Of a stretch of 64,000 nt of DNA, positions 55,401 through 64,000 are shown in pieces (the first letter of the stretch is position 1; every line of letters starts with the position of its first letter). Origin of the DNA: Nilaparvata lugens (Eukaryota > Arthropoda > Insecta > Hemiptera > Delphacidae). Below the pieces are notes generated by a model. It saw only the letters and a program-made list of their open reading frames with translations. It made no database searches and had not been told where the DNA came from. The stretch spans positions 1,873,419 to 1,937,418 of the forward strand of contig NC_052507.1 of assembly GCF_014356525.2 (NCBI RefSeq). Reading direction: 5' to 3'. A program made the position numbers and the translations under genes.

Positions 55401-58400
55401 ATTCTATGGTACATTGACACAGACAGTCCTTCATGCACTGACCCCTGGTTCATCTGGTTAATATACAACATATAACTCATAACTTTCATATTAACAATCT
55501 GATAGCCTAAGGGTTGAGATATCAATGTGCGGTTTTCACCATTTATTTTCTCTGAGAAATCTGTACCTATCACAAGGCCACCTTCTCATTTAAAGAAATG
55601 AATTTAGATTCATATATGAGGGTCAAATATGTTGGAGCGACAGAGTAATTCTTTATTTCAAATAGAATTCCCAGTAAAACCTACTGTCAAATTATTATTG
55701 TAAGGGAAATATTCAGCTGTTTCCATAATTTTTACCAACTCTGTATGATTAAAAGGTGCGGGCTTCAAAGATTACAATACAACAGTTCTTGAACGAGTTC
55801 TCCAACCCAAGGGGTCACTAGTTACATCTTAAACATCTGATGATCAGAGGATAAATAAAAAAAGATGAGCAACCTTGGAAGGTTTGCAACACATATCACA
55901 ATCACAAAGATAAAATAATACTGTAATAAATTATAGGCTACATTAGTCTCATAAAATATATATTTTTAAAAATGCAATCAGTGAAAAATAACCTATGTAC
56001 AAGGTTCTGGGTTGAATCTATTTCCCTAAATTCAATCTCGTTAGAGTCATATTGAACAATCCTGATATAAAATATGAACATCAAATAAAAATACCATGAC
56101 AAAACTTATTCAGTTTTTGAGCTTATTTGAATGTTTCAGCTGGAATTCGATTGAATCCTTATAGATAATGGTTCCTCAATCCATTCCGAACAGCGATAAA
56201 CACATTTATTTTTGATGATTTCTTGATCCATTCCGAGCTGCTTTGTATAAACACACTTTTTCTATGTATTTGAACACGACATGCAGTCGATTATTAAGTA
56301 AATATTAAAAACTTTTACTTACTGACTGGAGTACTTTCAATCGCCTGGCGATCATTTTCAACAGTGTTGAAACAGATTGACTGTTGAAAATGATCGCCAG
56401 GCGATTGAAAGTACTCCAGTCAGTAAGTAAAAGTTTTTAATATTTACTTAATAATCGACTGCATGTCGTGTTCAAATACATAGAAAAAGTGCATTTATTT
56501 TTAACATTGGGCTACAGTCAATCACAGAGAAGAAAGAAAGTAGATTTGTGAGTCAATGTACCTGGAATGTATTCTAGGTACCTTGGCCACCCTTGGCTAC
56601 AGTTGTATTTTCACAACTATTTCCACCCTTGAGCTGCACTACACTAGGTACCGTTATATAAAATCCATAAAAAAATCGACTTCCTGGAGAAAGATTATGT
56701 TTAAAACACGAAAGTTACATGAAAAACGTGTAACAAATTACATTAATTTGTAACATGCAGTTTTGATATGACTCATGTTTTGATTTATTCTTCTCCAATC
56801 TCCAGGTTAAAGATTGTATTTTCTTTGAAGGCGATATTATTAAAGGCTCTGGTAGCCTAGTTTTGAATACCTACTGTACGGTATCATTATATTAGCCTAC
56901 AACAAATCTGTTTTTTATTCACAAATTCAAATTCAATCTTATTATGCCAAAACACTTCACAACTGGCCATAATGTCAACAGGTTCTTCTACACTCATAAA
57001 TTCATACATACATTACATATATTACATATTTTTTAATATAGCAATATTCAGGGTTTAGAAAATGATACCTCACTATATAATATCATAGAGAAACAATAGC
57101 GTAAGTAGATATGCCATGGTATAGGGCGTTTATGTCGCAACTTTTACTGTTATCTCAAGCCGATTACTATCGATTATTGTAGATTTTTACTGTTTTGGCC
57201 GGGTGAGAGTGTGAGAAGGGCACAATATGAGAGACTACCAGCGTCACACACCTTTTTGGAAAAGAAATACGTGGACTATCGGCTTGAGATAACAGTAAAA
57301 GTTGCGACATAAACGCTCTATACCATGGGATATCTACTTATGCTATCGTTTCTCTATGATAATATTATATGTGTCGAGGTTATCATCAAATTAATACTAA
57401 TTTATGCTACAACAGATAATACAAAAATTCCAAAAAATCTAAAACTATATCTATTACCCTAAGCATCTAAGCATCTTATATTACCCTAAGCATCTTACCC
57501 TAAGCACTTTACATACAACAAATACCTAACTGTAATTTTACAGTTGAACAAATTATAAAACCCTATCATTTAAAAACTCTTTAACACTATAATATGCCTT
57601 ATCAACCAGAAATACATACAGATCTCTCTTAAAATTAGGCCTACCTACTTGACAAATATTTAGGCAGCTTGCTGAAAAGTTGCAAGCCATAAACAATCGG
57701 ACTCTTATCTGAAAATTTTAACCTATGATGTTCAATGAATGGATTTCTACTACCACGTGTAAAATATTTATGAACACCTGAATTCTTTTTTAAGGTACCA
57801 ATTCTATCTGCAGTAAAAAGTAGGACGCGATATATATATATAGATGGTAAAGTGAGCAGCCTAAGATCTCTAAAAGTGCTTCTGTATGGATGATTAGATG
57901 ATTACCTATTTTCTAAATTTGCTAAAAATCTTACTGCACGCTTTTGCAGAATAAATAATCTCTGAATGTTTTTTTATACTTGTTGCACCCCAAAGCTCAA
58001 CACAATACACCAGATGAGTATTACTGAGTGAGAAGTAAACACTTCTAGCTATACTACTGTTTACAAGTCTTGCAATATATATTTGCCTTTGCTCATTTTA
58101 TTAGCCACCTTATCAACATGCTCGTTCCAAGATAATTTGTCATCCACTGTCAAACCAAGCAAATTGACCACACTTGCCCTTTCAATCATGCTATCACTAT
58201 CATTTATTGTGATTGCTGGTTCAAAAGGATATTTCTTTTTCAAGTTGAATTGAATAGCCTGGCTCTTATCAGAATTAACGGATACGGTAGTGGGCAGTAT
58301 TATTGAAATACTGTACAACCTCATTAGTGGATATGTTAGCAACTAACTCCAGCTGTTGAATACTGTTGTTGTAGAATAACAAGGTTGTGTCGTCTGCATA

Positions 58401-61012
58401 CAATGTTATATCAACATTTTTGCAACTGAAAGCTTATGTAAAACGAAGAGAAGATGACTCAGAATGGAAGCCTGAGGTACACCCCTAGTCACGTTTAATC
58501 TCCTTGAATTCCTAAGTCGGCCATCAGTGCAACACTCAGATACTGCAATCTATTTGTCATGTAAGAATCAATTAATTTCCCAATGAGACCTCTGATTCCA
58601 AGCAGATGCAGTTTTTCCAAGAGAATTTTTTATCTAGGCTACACTATCAAAAGCTCAATAATTTGAATTTCTTCAGATAGTTTATGATCCTGTTATAAAT
58701 GATCTTTTCAAAAATCTTTGATAAGACAGGCAAAACAGATATACCGCCTGTAGTTTATATATATATAAATGTAGGCCTGTAGTTAATCATATTTGCTTGA
58801 TCACCTTTCTCAAGTATAGATATTACCTTGCCGATTTTCAAAGAATCAGGGAAGACTCCTGCTTGAAAAGCGCTATTCACAATGAAAACTAGAGGCTCAG
58901 CAATTACATCATAACATTTTTTAAGGACTTTAATAGAAATGCTGTCATAACCAACACTATTTTCTTGCTTCAAGCTCTTCATCAATTGCATAACTTCTGT
59001 CACATTTGTTTTCTGTTACAAGATTTGTGTGTAATATATTTTCTTCAATTTTATAGGTGGCGCTGTGAAAATTTTAGCACCTTAAAGAAGTTTGAAGAGT
59101 AAATTCTTTTATTCATGAAGTAAAATGCCTCTTATCTTTCTTGTTTTTAAAGTTTTGTTTCCAGTGTGTTTTTAATTTATCATTTGTGTATTGCAATACA
59201 CGATTATAATATTGTTGAATAGTCTAGATATTGGTTGTAGAGTAGTAGTGTATTTTTGCTTTCAAAGTTTTGTTTCGAGTGTGTTTTTGATTTCTCATTT
59301 TTGTGTATTGCAGAATACACGATTATAATATTGTTGAATAGCCTAGATATTGGTTGTAGAGTAGTAGTGTATTTTTGCTTTCAAAGTTTTGTTTCGAGTG
59401 TGTTTTTGATTTCTCATTTTTGTGTATTGCAGAATACACGATTATAATATGTTGAATAGCCTAGATATTGGTTGTAGAGTAGTAGTGTATTTTTGCTTTC
59501 AAAGTTTTGTTTCGAGTGTGTTTTTGATTTCTCATTTTTGTGTATTGCAGAATACACGATTATAATATTGTTGAATAGCCTAGATATTGGTTGTAGAGTA
59601 GTAGTGTATTTTTGCTTTCAAAGTTTTGTTTCGAGTGTGTTTTTGATTTCTCATTTTTGTGTATTGCAGAATACACGATTATAATATTGTTGAATAGCCT
59701 AGATATTGGTTGTAGAGTAGTATTGCTTTCAAAGTTTTGTTTCGAGTGTGTTATCAAATTCTCATTGTTAAGTATTGCAGAATACACAATTATTGTTCAA
59801 TAGTCTGTTGGTTGTAGAGTAGTATTACATTGTAGTTTATGTAAAATGTAATTTTAAAGCAAACCTTCTATCAAGATGTGAGAATTCTAGTAATAATTCA
59901 AGAATCAATAAAAATTGAGTTTTCACGATTTGTATGTATTCATTTATTTGTCACAAATTCCCTGTGGAATTCAATTACACCTATAGTGAGGTCCACGTTA
60001 TAATGACAGTATTTGACCAACTTTGGTTTTGCTATCCTTGTCTATTATTCGACAAAGCCGGTGGTACTATCCTTTTCTAGGTTTACAACGATGTCAATTA
60101 TGTTTTTGACAGTGTAGAAATATAATTAATTAATGCAGATAATCGGCATCGCTATTCTTCTATCTTTATCCACTGCCATTATAACGTGGACCTCACTATA
60201 AGAACATAATGTGGCCTTAAGCCTAAGGCTCGTGTTATAAGAGCGCTAATGCCGCGGCGTAAACGCGGCGTTGGCAACGCTGAGCCAAGCTATACACAGC
60301 GTTGTTAGCGAACACTATGGAAGTAGCATTGCCCAGCTAACGCGACGCTAAAAACGCCGCGGTATTATGTCTCGTATTACATGGGCCTTAGCAATAACCT
60401 ACTATTACTTCAGGACCCACATTTAATTAATGACGTCATAACATGTAGATTGATTTTTCCTAGAATCATAGTGGTTTCAACTTTCAACTAGCTAGCAATG
60501 TATGCTCTCTAACTTTTGTTAGTGTATCGATTTTTTATTGGGTGAAATACTATACTCCCCATTCACAGACGTATAGTCTTCTTGGGGGATTCCACTTTTC
60601 AATAATGTTACAATTTTAAACAAAATAGTAAAGTAATTTATCTTAATATTTATTTTCATTGTAACTTATCAATATTGTACAAATTTGTAATTTTATGTGG
60701 AAATAAATTGAATTGATATAAATTCCAGATTAAAGACATTCGTAATTAAATAGAAATTTTATTAAAATAAAAACACTTTATTCCACAAATTCAATAATTT
60801 CTCCATACTTTCAGCTTAATATAGACATATTCAATCCAGTGAAAGAGCTATTGATAAATTCATCTCAACCAAAAATACTTAATAATATCCTGTATCAGAA
60901 CCAAACAAGAGGTAAATCAAATGTAAACTAAATTAGGTGTTACTCTTTCTTAGGAAAGAGGCTCCCACAGACTTGGTTTACAATAAATCTGTGGTACAGG
61001 GAAACCCATCAG
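37382..61012 (+). CDS. Predicted secreted four-cysteine protein of unknown family (gene span, 5-6 coding exons)
   Basis: Five or six plus-strand exons (37382-37446, 38331-38486, 41387-41540, 54521-54728, 60825-60911, perhaps 60954-61012) join in a single open frame of about 229-243 codons with GT/AG introns and matching phases (2,2,0,1,1). Residues 1-21 form a signal peptide: a short basic head, then a hydrophobic core ending ALILF. The mature part has four cysteines at about residues 29, 75, 121 and 170, roughly evenly spaced, and N-glycosylation sites (NSS, NQT) near the end. There is no transmembrane segment after the signal. I do not recognise the family. It lies head-to-head with TFB2M, 1.6 kb away. 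The weakest points are the acceptor at 60824, the true 3' end, and possible missed exons in the 13-kb and 6-kb introns. Confidence 0.6.
38331..38486 (+). CDS. Secreted-protein gene, exon 2
   Basis: Acceptor TTCCTTCGCAG ends at 38330; donor GT|GTGAGT at 38487. It encodes NWYGVYCGQGMGEAEKSLTI, then SRSGQGNEIHISIL and a Pro/Gly/Asn turn region, ending NERAV. Phase 2 in and out. It has the first cysteine, two codons before a Gly-Gln-Gly turn. The alternation of hydrophobic and polar residues suggests beta strands (inference). Confidence 0.62.
38760..39240. repeat. Two direct copies of a 170-bp segment
   Basis: 'ttctagaattgaat', 'atactatcattttatttgga' and 'attcaaattcgattttcaga' occur at 38800-38910 and 39105-39220. 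Between them, an AAAGACCTTAAAGAGATATT palindrome lies at 38970-39012. Confidence 0.75.
39265..39630. repeat. 189-bp tandem duplication
   Basis: 'acattcagattggccaaatt' at 39281 and 39470, followed by about 150 bp of near identity. The second copy has a 30-bp deletion. Confidence 0.85.
40348..40969. repeat. Large inverted repeat, arms about 300 bp
   Basis: The left arm from TTAAGGCTGTGCAAAGGCTA and the right arm ending TTAGCCTTAGCAGAGCCTTAA mirror each other along their length, with scattered mismatches. The centre is at about 40655. No ORF is conserved. Confidence 0.85.
40989..41182. mobile_element. Palindromic MITE (family Q) copy 1
   Basis: Arms 'agctgcgtttacacctta', 'gttattaacaaaat' and complements meet at about 41090. 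A second copy is at 53127-53311. Confidence 0.75.
41387..41540 (+). CDS. Secreted-protein gene, exon 3
   Basis: Acceptor ACTATTACAG ends at 41386; donor CAG|GTAGGC at 41541. With the split Val it encodes CIEMAGYRYHHDNFRIRVNS, then KKTGTGQQSMDLSNKWSRTP and TFKSYICTSPQ. The two cysteines lie at the first codon and near the end. Phase 2 in, phase 0 out. Confidence 0.62.
41665..42413. mobile_element. TIR element with ends TAGTAGTTCTGTGAACAGTA
   Basis: Inverted ends of about 26 bp at 41665 and 42413. It interrupts a family M MITE whose left end (CTATAGTGAGGTCCACATTA) lies immediately before it. Inside is a GACCGAGCGAAGTGAAGTC repeat (42004-42180). A lone end fragment occurs at 14253-14275. Confidence 0.75.
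43093..47550. repeat. 72-bp satellite array, about 62 units
   Basis: CAGAGCTCGACCGAC and 'catcctgaccata' recur every 72 bp (for example AGAGCTC at 43171 and 43243) for about 4.46 kb. Units vary at a few fixed sites, and longer blocks of several units repeat as higher-order units (about 360 bp, near 44760-45900). Because 72 is a multiple of three, several frames stay open on both strands (up to 442 and 313 codons). I see no third-position bias that would favour coding. It lies within intron 3 of the secreted-protein gene. Confidence 0.9.
47700..48409 (+). pseudogene. LINE reverse transcriptase C-terminal fragment
   Basis: The plus frame from about 47763 reads IGGTPLEEMKTFKDLGVVFT then SDFTFNCHVDS. 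After a one-base frame break it continues as 'ANQQMGFILRTCSPF', 'RILLEYASEIWNPY', LERLQNKFLRYMYYK and ends 'RSTLMGLI'. This is the domain after the RT palm ('DLGVxFxSxLxFxxHVD') in Jockey-like LINEs. The catalytic part is missing. Confidence 0.8.
48410..48862 (+). repeat. LINE 3' UTR with (AAAT)n tail
   Basis: Follows the LINE C-terminus directly. It ends in 'gtgaataaataaataaataa' at 48836-48860, a simple-repeat tail marking the 3' end of the retrotransposon. Confidence 0.75.
48909..50408. repeat. 1.5-kb direct duplication, copy 1
   Basis: Starts CGAGCTTGTATCACCATTGG and ends 'gttgatatttata'. It is nearly identical to 50926-52602, 2017 bp away, and includes a truncated family M MITE ending at 50064. 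Confidence 0.9.
49755..50064. mobile_element. Truncated family M MITE in duplication copy 1
   Basis: Internal family M words and the right end GTGGACCTCACTA. The left end is lost at the junction with 'acttcactacgttcggtcaa'-type DNA. Confidence 0.7.
50405..50545 (+). repeat. CAGGGTGTCCC-ended repeat fragment
   Basis: Begins 'acagggtgtcccagataagg', with 'ccatagattctacatgcaat' in common with 21150-21300 (opposite strand). Confidence 0.65.
50822..50912. repeat. Short hairpin between duplication copies
   Basis: CATAATTTT...TTGTCATGAATTTTCAC and its complement GTGAAAATTCATGACAA...AAAATTATG flank a loop of about 30 bp. Confidence 0.75.
51775..52075. mobile_element. Truncated family M MITE in duplication copy 2
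   Basis: Same truncation point and right end as the copy at 49755-50064, so it was present before the duplication. Confidence 0.7.
52152..52334. mobile_element. 183-bp hairpin insertion
   Basis: Absent from the sister copy. It contains GACCGCATTTGTCG and CGACAAATGCGGTC as a perfect 14-bp inverted pair (52213-52252), further ACCGCATTTGTCG copies, and repeated GACGACAAAGTGGGTC. Compact and GC-richer than its surroundings. Confidence 0.75.
53127..53311. mobile_element. Palindromic MITE (family Q) copy 2
   Basis: 'ttacaccaaagttattaac' and the complement at the right end, with the internal 'attagattgaacataactta' shared with 40989-41182. Confidence 0.75.
53364..54214. mobile_element. Element A copy 4
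   Basis: ACTTTCCTTACC at 53364 to GGCAAGGAAAGT, then 'gtgtgagtgcgccacaccag' at about 54190-54210. Ends about 300 bp before the exon at 54521. Confidence 0.75.
54521..54728 (+). CDS. Secreted-protein gene, exon 4
   Basis: Acceptor TTTACTTTCAG ends at 54520; donor TATA|GTAAGT at 54729. It encodes VANFFFYRVEQIFVHKSILQ, then STAFFYDKRLDAERAEITEY and GENCGKSTANIKVVTYRTFD. Phase 0 in, phase 1 out. It holds the fourth cysteine. The 12.98-kb intron before it carries the 72-bp satellite, a LINE end and the 1.5-kb duplication. Confidence 0.6.
55188..55392. mobile_element. MITE with GGCTAGG ends and an (ACAAG)n motif
   Basis: Left 'taggctaggcgcacacctag' followed by five GACAA units, right 'gtgcacctagcctcag'. 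The inverted ends match in about 25 of 35 positions. Confidence 0.6.
56254..56491. repeat. Perfect hairpin, 112-bp arms, 14-bp loop
   Basis: 56254-56365 and 56380-56491 are exact reverse complements by my reading. They contain 'atgatcgccaggcgattgaa' and 'ggagtactttcaatcgcctg'. The absence of mismatches implies a recent origin, gene conversion, or an assembly or cloning artefact. Confidence 0.88.
57084..57357. mobile_element. Palindromic MITE (family P) copy 2
   Basis: Same arms as 10340-10596. The flank reads TAT before and ATA after the CATAG...CTATG ends, compatible with a TA-type target. Confidence 0.8.
57860..59003 (-). pseudogene. Degenerate LINE reverse transcriptase
   Basis: Minus-strand frames: LKQENSVGYDSISIKVLKKC with 'LVFIVNSAFQAGVFPDSLKI' and 'GDQANMINYRP' (RT fingers, 59003-58755), a decayed stretch, then ITLYADDTTLLFYNNS near 58400 (catalytic YADD intact), then 'NSDKSQAIQF' and VNLLGLTVDDKLSWNEHVDK (58342-58061). 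Several frame breaks and a short insertion with TATATATA near 58760. Jockey/CR1-like. It is in intron 4 of the secreted-protein gene, antisense. Confidence 0.8.
59190..59820. repeat. 119-bp tandem repeat, about five units
   Basis: 'gatattggttgtagagtagt' recurs at 118-119 bp steps. The last unit has a 10-bp deletion. A repeated 63-codon frame is a by-product. Confidence 0.88.
59994..60198. mobile_element. Short family M MITE (205 bp) copy 1
   Basis: TAGTGAGGTCCACG...CGTGGACCTCACTA with TA on both sides (59992-59993 and 60199-60200). A compact subfamily with 'caaagccggtggtactatcc'. Confidence 0.88.
60225..60389. mobile_element. GC-rich MITE with AAGGC...GCCTT ends
   Basis: Left AAGGCTCGTGTTATAAGAGC and right end complement (AAGGCCCATGTAATACGAGA) are inverted over about 36 bp with mismatches. 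GCCGCGGCGT occurs near both ends. It lies 435 bp before exon 5. Confidence 0.65.
60825..60911 (+). CDS. Secreted-protein gene, exon 5 (possibly terminal)
   Basis: With the acceptor at 60821-60824 (ATAG), the split codon gives Asn and the frame reads IFNPVKELLINSSQPKILNN, then ILYQNQTR. An upstream AG at 60813-60814 would put a stop in frame, so the later AG is preferred. At 60911 either a GGTAAAT donor is used, or the frame reads on for GKSNVN and stops at 60929-60931. The second reading makes this the last exon, and an AATAAA lies about 60 bases further on. Confidence 0.5.
60954..61012 (+). CDS. Possible secreted-protein exon 6
   Basis: After a pyrimidine-rich TTTCTTAG acceptor the phase-matched frame reads KRLPQTWFTINLWYRETHQ up to CAG|GTGAGT at 61013. 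The 42-bp intron it needs is unusually short. The alternative is that exon 5 reads through to a stop and this stretch is 3' UTR, with AATAAA at about 60982. No further exon is evident to the right edge. Confidence 0.35.
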
Positions 61013-61046
61013 GTGAGTGATTTCCAGTTAGGTGTAAAACTTTCTA

Positions 61047-61261
61047 TAGTGAGGTCCACGTTATAATGACAGTATTTGATCAACTTTGGTTTTGCTATCC
61101 TAGTCTATCTATAGACAAAGCCGGTGGTACTATCCTTTTCTAGGTCCACAACGGTGCCAATTATGTTTTTGACAGTGTAGAAATATGATTAAATAATGCA
61201 GAGAATCGACATCGCTATTCTTCTATCTTTATTCACTGTCATTATAACGTGAACCTCACTA
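61047..61261. mobile_element. Short family M MITE copy 2
   Basis: TAGTGAGGTCCACG to CCTCACTA (one TIR mismatch) with TA on both sides. Closely related to 59994-60198. Confidence 0.85.
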
Positions 61262-61263
61262 TA

Positions 61264-61345
61264 GGGATGTCAATCCCGGGACTGATCTCCAATCCCGGTA
61301 TTTCGGGATTATCCAATATCAATCTCGGGACTGATCCCGGAATTG
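61264..61345. repeat. ATCCCGG/CCGGGAT inverted motif cluster
   Basis: 'caatcccgggactgatc', 'tttcgggattatcc' and 'tcgggactgatcccgg' in alternating orientation. Confidence 0.55.
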
Positions 61346-61865
61346 GCATAAATCAGTTTCATGCATTTTTAACCAATTATTGTTCCTCCTCAATTACGTA
61401 CATGTTCAGTAACAGTGTGCAGAGATGAAAAAGGTCTCATTATAGTGGGAGAGGATATTATTGAAATGGAAAAATACTTAAAAATAATATTAAAATTGAA
61501 CATCTTATTTCTATAAATGTTTTCAAGATTAGGGGTAACTTTTTTCAAAAGCTGAACCACTACTAAATGGAATGTCGTAGAGCCAACTATTTTTACTTCA
61601 ACTAGATATTCTACTTATGAAAGAGAAGAGAAGAGGAATAATTAGACAGAGAGTGAATAGATGGTGCTTGTCCATTTCTGATTTCTGAAGTCTTTTCAAA
61701 GTTCTGAGTGCATTTCAAGGAAATGACATCAGCACTATTGCAAATATAGCGCCGTCTAGACCAGTGAGTATAGAGTATAAGATGTAAGAATGTATAGAAT
61801 GTATTTCATTCTATACTGACAGTTCTAGACTGGTACAGTGATTGTGGTGCTGTGTAAAAATAAAA

Positions 61866-63130
61866 AAATCTGGTGTCGCACACTCACACAACTTTCCTTG
61901 GAAATTGATCACCTGACGCTAGTGTTCACGCGCATCTCAAGTCTACTAATTGGTTTCAATACAAGATTCGAATAAAGAATTTCAAGAGACAATGAATGGT
62001 GGAAATCGCTCATCAATATAATATCAAACCGTAAAGATAGGTATTCACATTTTAGTGTTTAATATCCTGGACGCAAAAAGTTACTAATCAAGAGGTTCTC
62101 AGGAGAATGAATAAAGAACCGGAGCTCCTGAATACCATTAAAAGTAGAAAACTCCAATACCTCGGCCACATTATGAGGAATAGCTCAAGATACAGACTTC
62201 TGCAAGAGATCCTTCAAGGAAAAATCAACGGAAAAAGGGGACCTGGCAGAAGGAGAATTTCATGGCTGGCAAATGTGAGGCTATGGTTTCACCAGTCATC
62301 TGCAGAGCTGTTCCGTAGCGCCGTCGACAAAATCAGGATAGCCATTATGATCGCCAACATCCGAAACGGAGCAGGCACGTGAAGAAGAAGAAGTTATGAA
62401 GTTTTTGGATAATTATCTGTGATACAGAAATATTGCTCGCCTGGAAACGGATAGATTATTCATCACATGATTATATGCTTATTATTATCGTTCCCTAGCA
62501 ACCTATGTTAAGCGTTTATATATTCACTGCTGAGAGAAATTTATGTGATAGGTAATATACCTGAATAATACTATTAAATACTATATTCGAATAAAGAACG
62601 AGTGACCCAAATGAAGCGATTAAAAAAAGAAAAAATCTGGTGTGGCGCACTCAAACAACTTTCCTTGCCGTTATGAGAATTGATCACCTGACGCTAGTGT
62701 CCACGCATATCTCAAGTCTACTTATAAACAAAGATCTGAGCCAGCTGGTGACAGGACAAAAACGTTGGAGACACACGAAGTCTGCCATCTCTCCATAATG
62801 AATGATATAATAGAATCAACAGTTTGCAATTGAATAATCACATTTTCTCGAATTTCGAGCTTATTTTCAATTTAAGGTGGCAATGTTACTAAACATAGAT
62901 TGTATAGATTTTCATGTTGAATCTTTTCCACTTGAAATTTTTGTTCAAATTGTATCTGAAGCCTGATAATTGGGAAGCTTAAATCAAACTTTGCATAGAT
63001 GGGGTGGAGCTCCTGGATTTTTACAGATATGGGACTTGTGGCAGTTGATAGAACTTATCATAATGACTATTTTAAGTATAAATTTGATCAAAATCGTTGA
63101 AGCCGTTTTCGAGAAAATCGCAAAAAACCC
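61866..63130. mobile_element. Element A copies 5 and 6 flanking a retroelement fragment
   Basis: 'aaatctggtgtcgcacactc' at 61868 and 'aaatctggtgtggcgcactc' at 62634 begin two A copies in the same direction. The first is cut at about 61960, the second runs to about 63130. Confidence 0.7.
62050..62395 (+). pseudogene. Non-LTR retrotransposon C-terminal fragment with (GAA)n tail
   Basis: The plus frame reads SWTQKVTNQEVLRRMNKEPE, then 'LLNTIKSRKLQYLGHIMRNS', 'GKINGKRGPGRRRISWLANV', 'ELFRSAVDKIRIAIMIANIR' and a stop, followed by GAAGAAGAAG. This is the conserved C-terminus of an arthropod endonuclease-reverse transcriptase family (KLxYLGHIMR, GKRGPGRRRxSWL). It is the 3' end only. Confidence 0.82.
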
Positions 63131-63570
63131 AAGGCATGCGGTCAGATTTTAGCATTTCTTTTCATGCAATAGAAGATAGCCACTCCACAAGTTGCACGTT
63201 ATGCACCTCCCTTTTGTAAACATTTTTCTGGTGACATTTTTCAAAGTTTTTTGATTTGGATACTATCAAGTTAAATAAATGAAACAAATTTCTAAGGAAA
63301 GATTTTTCCATCTGTTCTACTTTTTGAATAACGAAACACATTGAAAAACTAGCTATTCATTTAGTAATCTGTTCACTGCTATTTACATTCTATCTTAAAA
63401 GATGCTCGAAATGCCCTCCTTCTCTCGTTTGACAGTGTTACAGACTGTCGTTAAAGTAGGATGAAATGTAAATAGTAGTAAACAAATTATTATAAATAAA
63501 TAACAATTTTTTTCAATATATTTCATCATTCATTCAGAAAATGTTGTTCTATGTTTCATTACTTTACAAA

Positions 63571-63870
63571 TCATTTCTTTAAAAACTAAAACTTTAATCA
63601 GCTGCCATTTTGGATACAAGTATCATAGAATATTTTCATTGATGCCATCTTCCTTCTTTAGAAAAGGCCTTTGAAATGATGTGTGTTTACATTATTTAAA
63701 AATATTTGAGTTACCACCAATCATTTCTTTAAAAACTGAAACTTCAATCGCTGCCACCATTTTGGATACAAGTATCATAGAATATTTTCATTCATGCCAT
63801 CTTTCTTGTTTTAAAAAGGCCTTTGGAATGATGTACCACACAATGGGTGTTTACATTTAAAATATTCGAG
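63571..63870. repeat. 150-bp tandem duplication
   Basis: 'tcatttctttaaaaact' at 63571 and 63721, each followed by 'ttttggatacaagtatcata' and 'aaaaggcctttg'. Confidence 0.8.
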
Positions 63871-64000
63871 TTACAAACCCTTATGAGGGGTTGAAATTCA
63901 GTTGTAAGTCAAAAGGTAGAGTATTCGACCAATAACTTATCCTGGAAGTAACAGTATTATATCTACATCAGTCTTCAACTTATTAAAGAATTCCCATATA

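Noticed and set aside
56254..56491. microRNA precursor
   Set aside because: Arms are far too long and perfect for an animal pre-miRNA; an inverted duplication is simpler.
59256..59803. Repeated 63-codon ORFs as a gene family
   Set aside because: Identical by-products of the 119-bp tandem repeat.

Overview
The window looks like nuclear DNA of an insect. It is AT-rich, has long introns with GT/AG borders, and is packed with transposable elements and microsatellites. Several repeat families (the TAGTGAGGTCC inverted-repeat element, the GACCGAACGAAGTGAGGTC element, a short conserved ORF beginning MAIAALITERK) are ones I associate from memory with planthopper genomes such as Nilaparvata. The species call is inference; hemipteran insect is the safer statement. 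There are no bacterial operons, rRNA genes or CRISPR arrays.

Two host genes can be built exon by exon. (1) A minus-strand gene of seven coding exons from 35785 down to 11878 encodes about 480 aa. It has the S-adenosylmethionine-binding motif ECNPGAGFLT and the downstream layout of the rRNA adenine dimethylase family, and I read it as mitochondrial transcription factor B2 (TFB2M). All six intron phases agree. (2) A divergent plus-strand gene starts at 37382 with a signal-peptide exon. It continues through exons at 38331, 41387, 54521 and 60825, and possibly 60954. The reading frame is open across every junction. It would encode a small secreted four-cysteine protein that I do not recognise.

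The rest is repetitive. Left part (1-11.5 kb): tandem repeats, mariner-type MITEs (TA target sites), a decayed transposase element with long inverted termini, a piggyBac-type MITE between TTAA sites, and an inverted pair of hammerhead-ribozyme-like motifs. TFB2M introns (12-35 kb) hold an RTE-type reverse transcriptase fragment, a Harbinger-like element with a MADF-domain exon, a Jockey/CR1-type LINE, and a second deleted LINE. The intergenic gap between the two genes carries a GC-rich Harbinger-type MITE (TTA target duplication). Introns of the secreted gene hold a roughly 300-bp-armed foldback, a 4.5-kb array of about 62 copies of a 72-bp unit, a LINE 3' end, a 1.5-kb direct duplication, a perfect 112-bp-armed hairpin, another LINE and a 119-bp tandem array.

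Nesting of elements gives a relative order of events. Mariner-type MITEs and a long-TIR tRNA-like element interrupt each other in both orders. The 1.5-kb duplication carries an older MITE in both copies, plus a later 183-bp insert in one copy. Stretches not listed are AT-rich DNA in which I see no supported gene.
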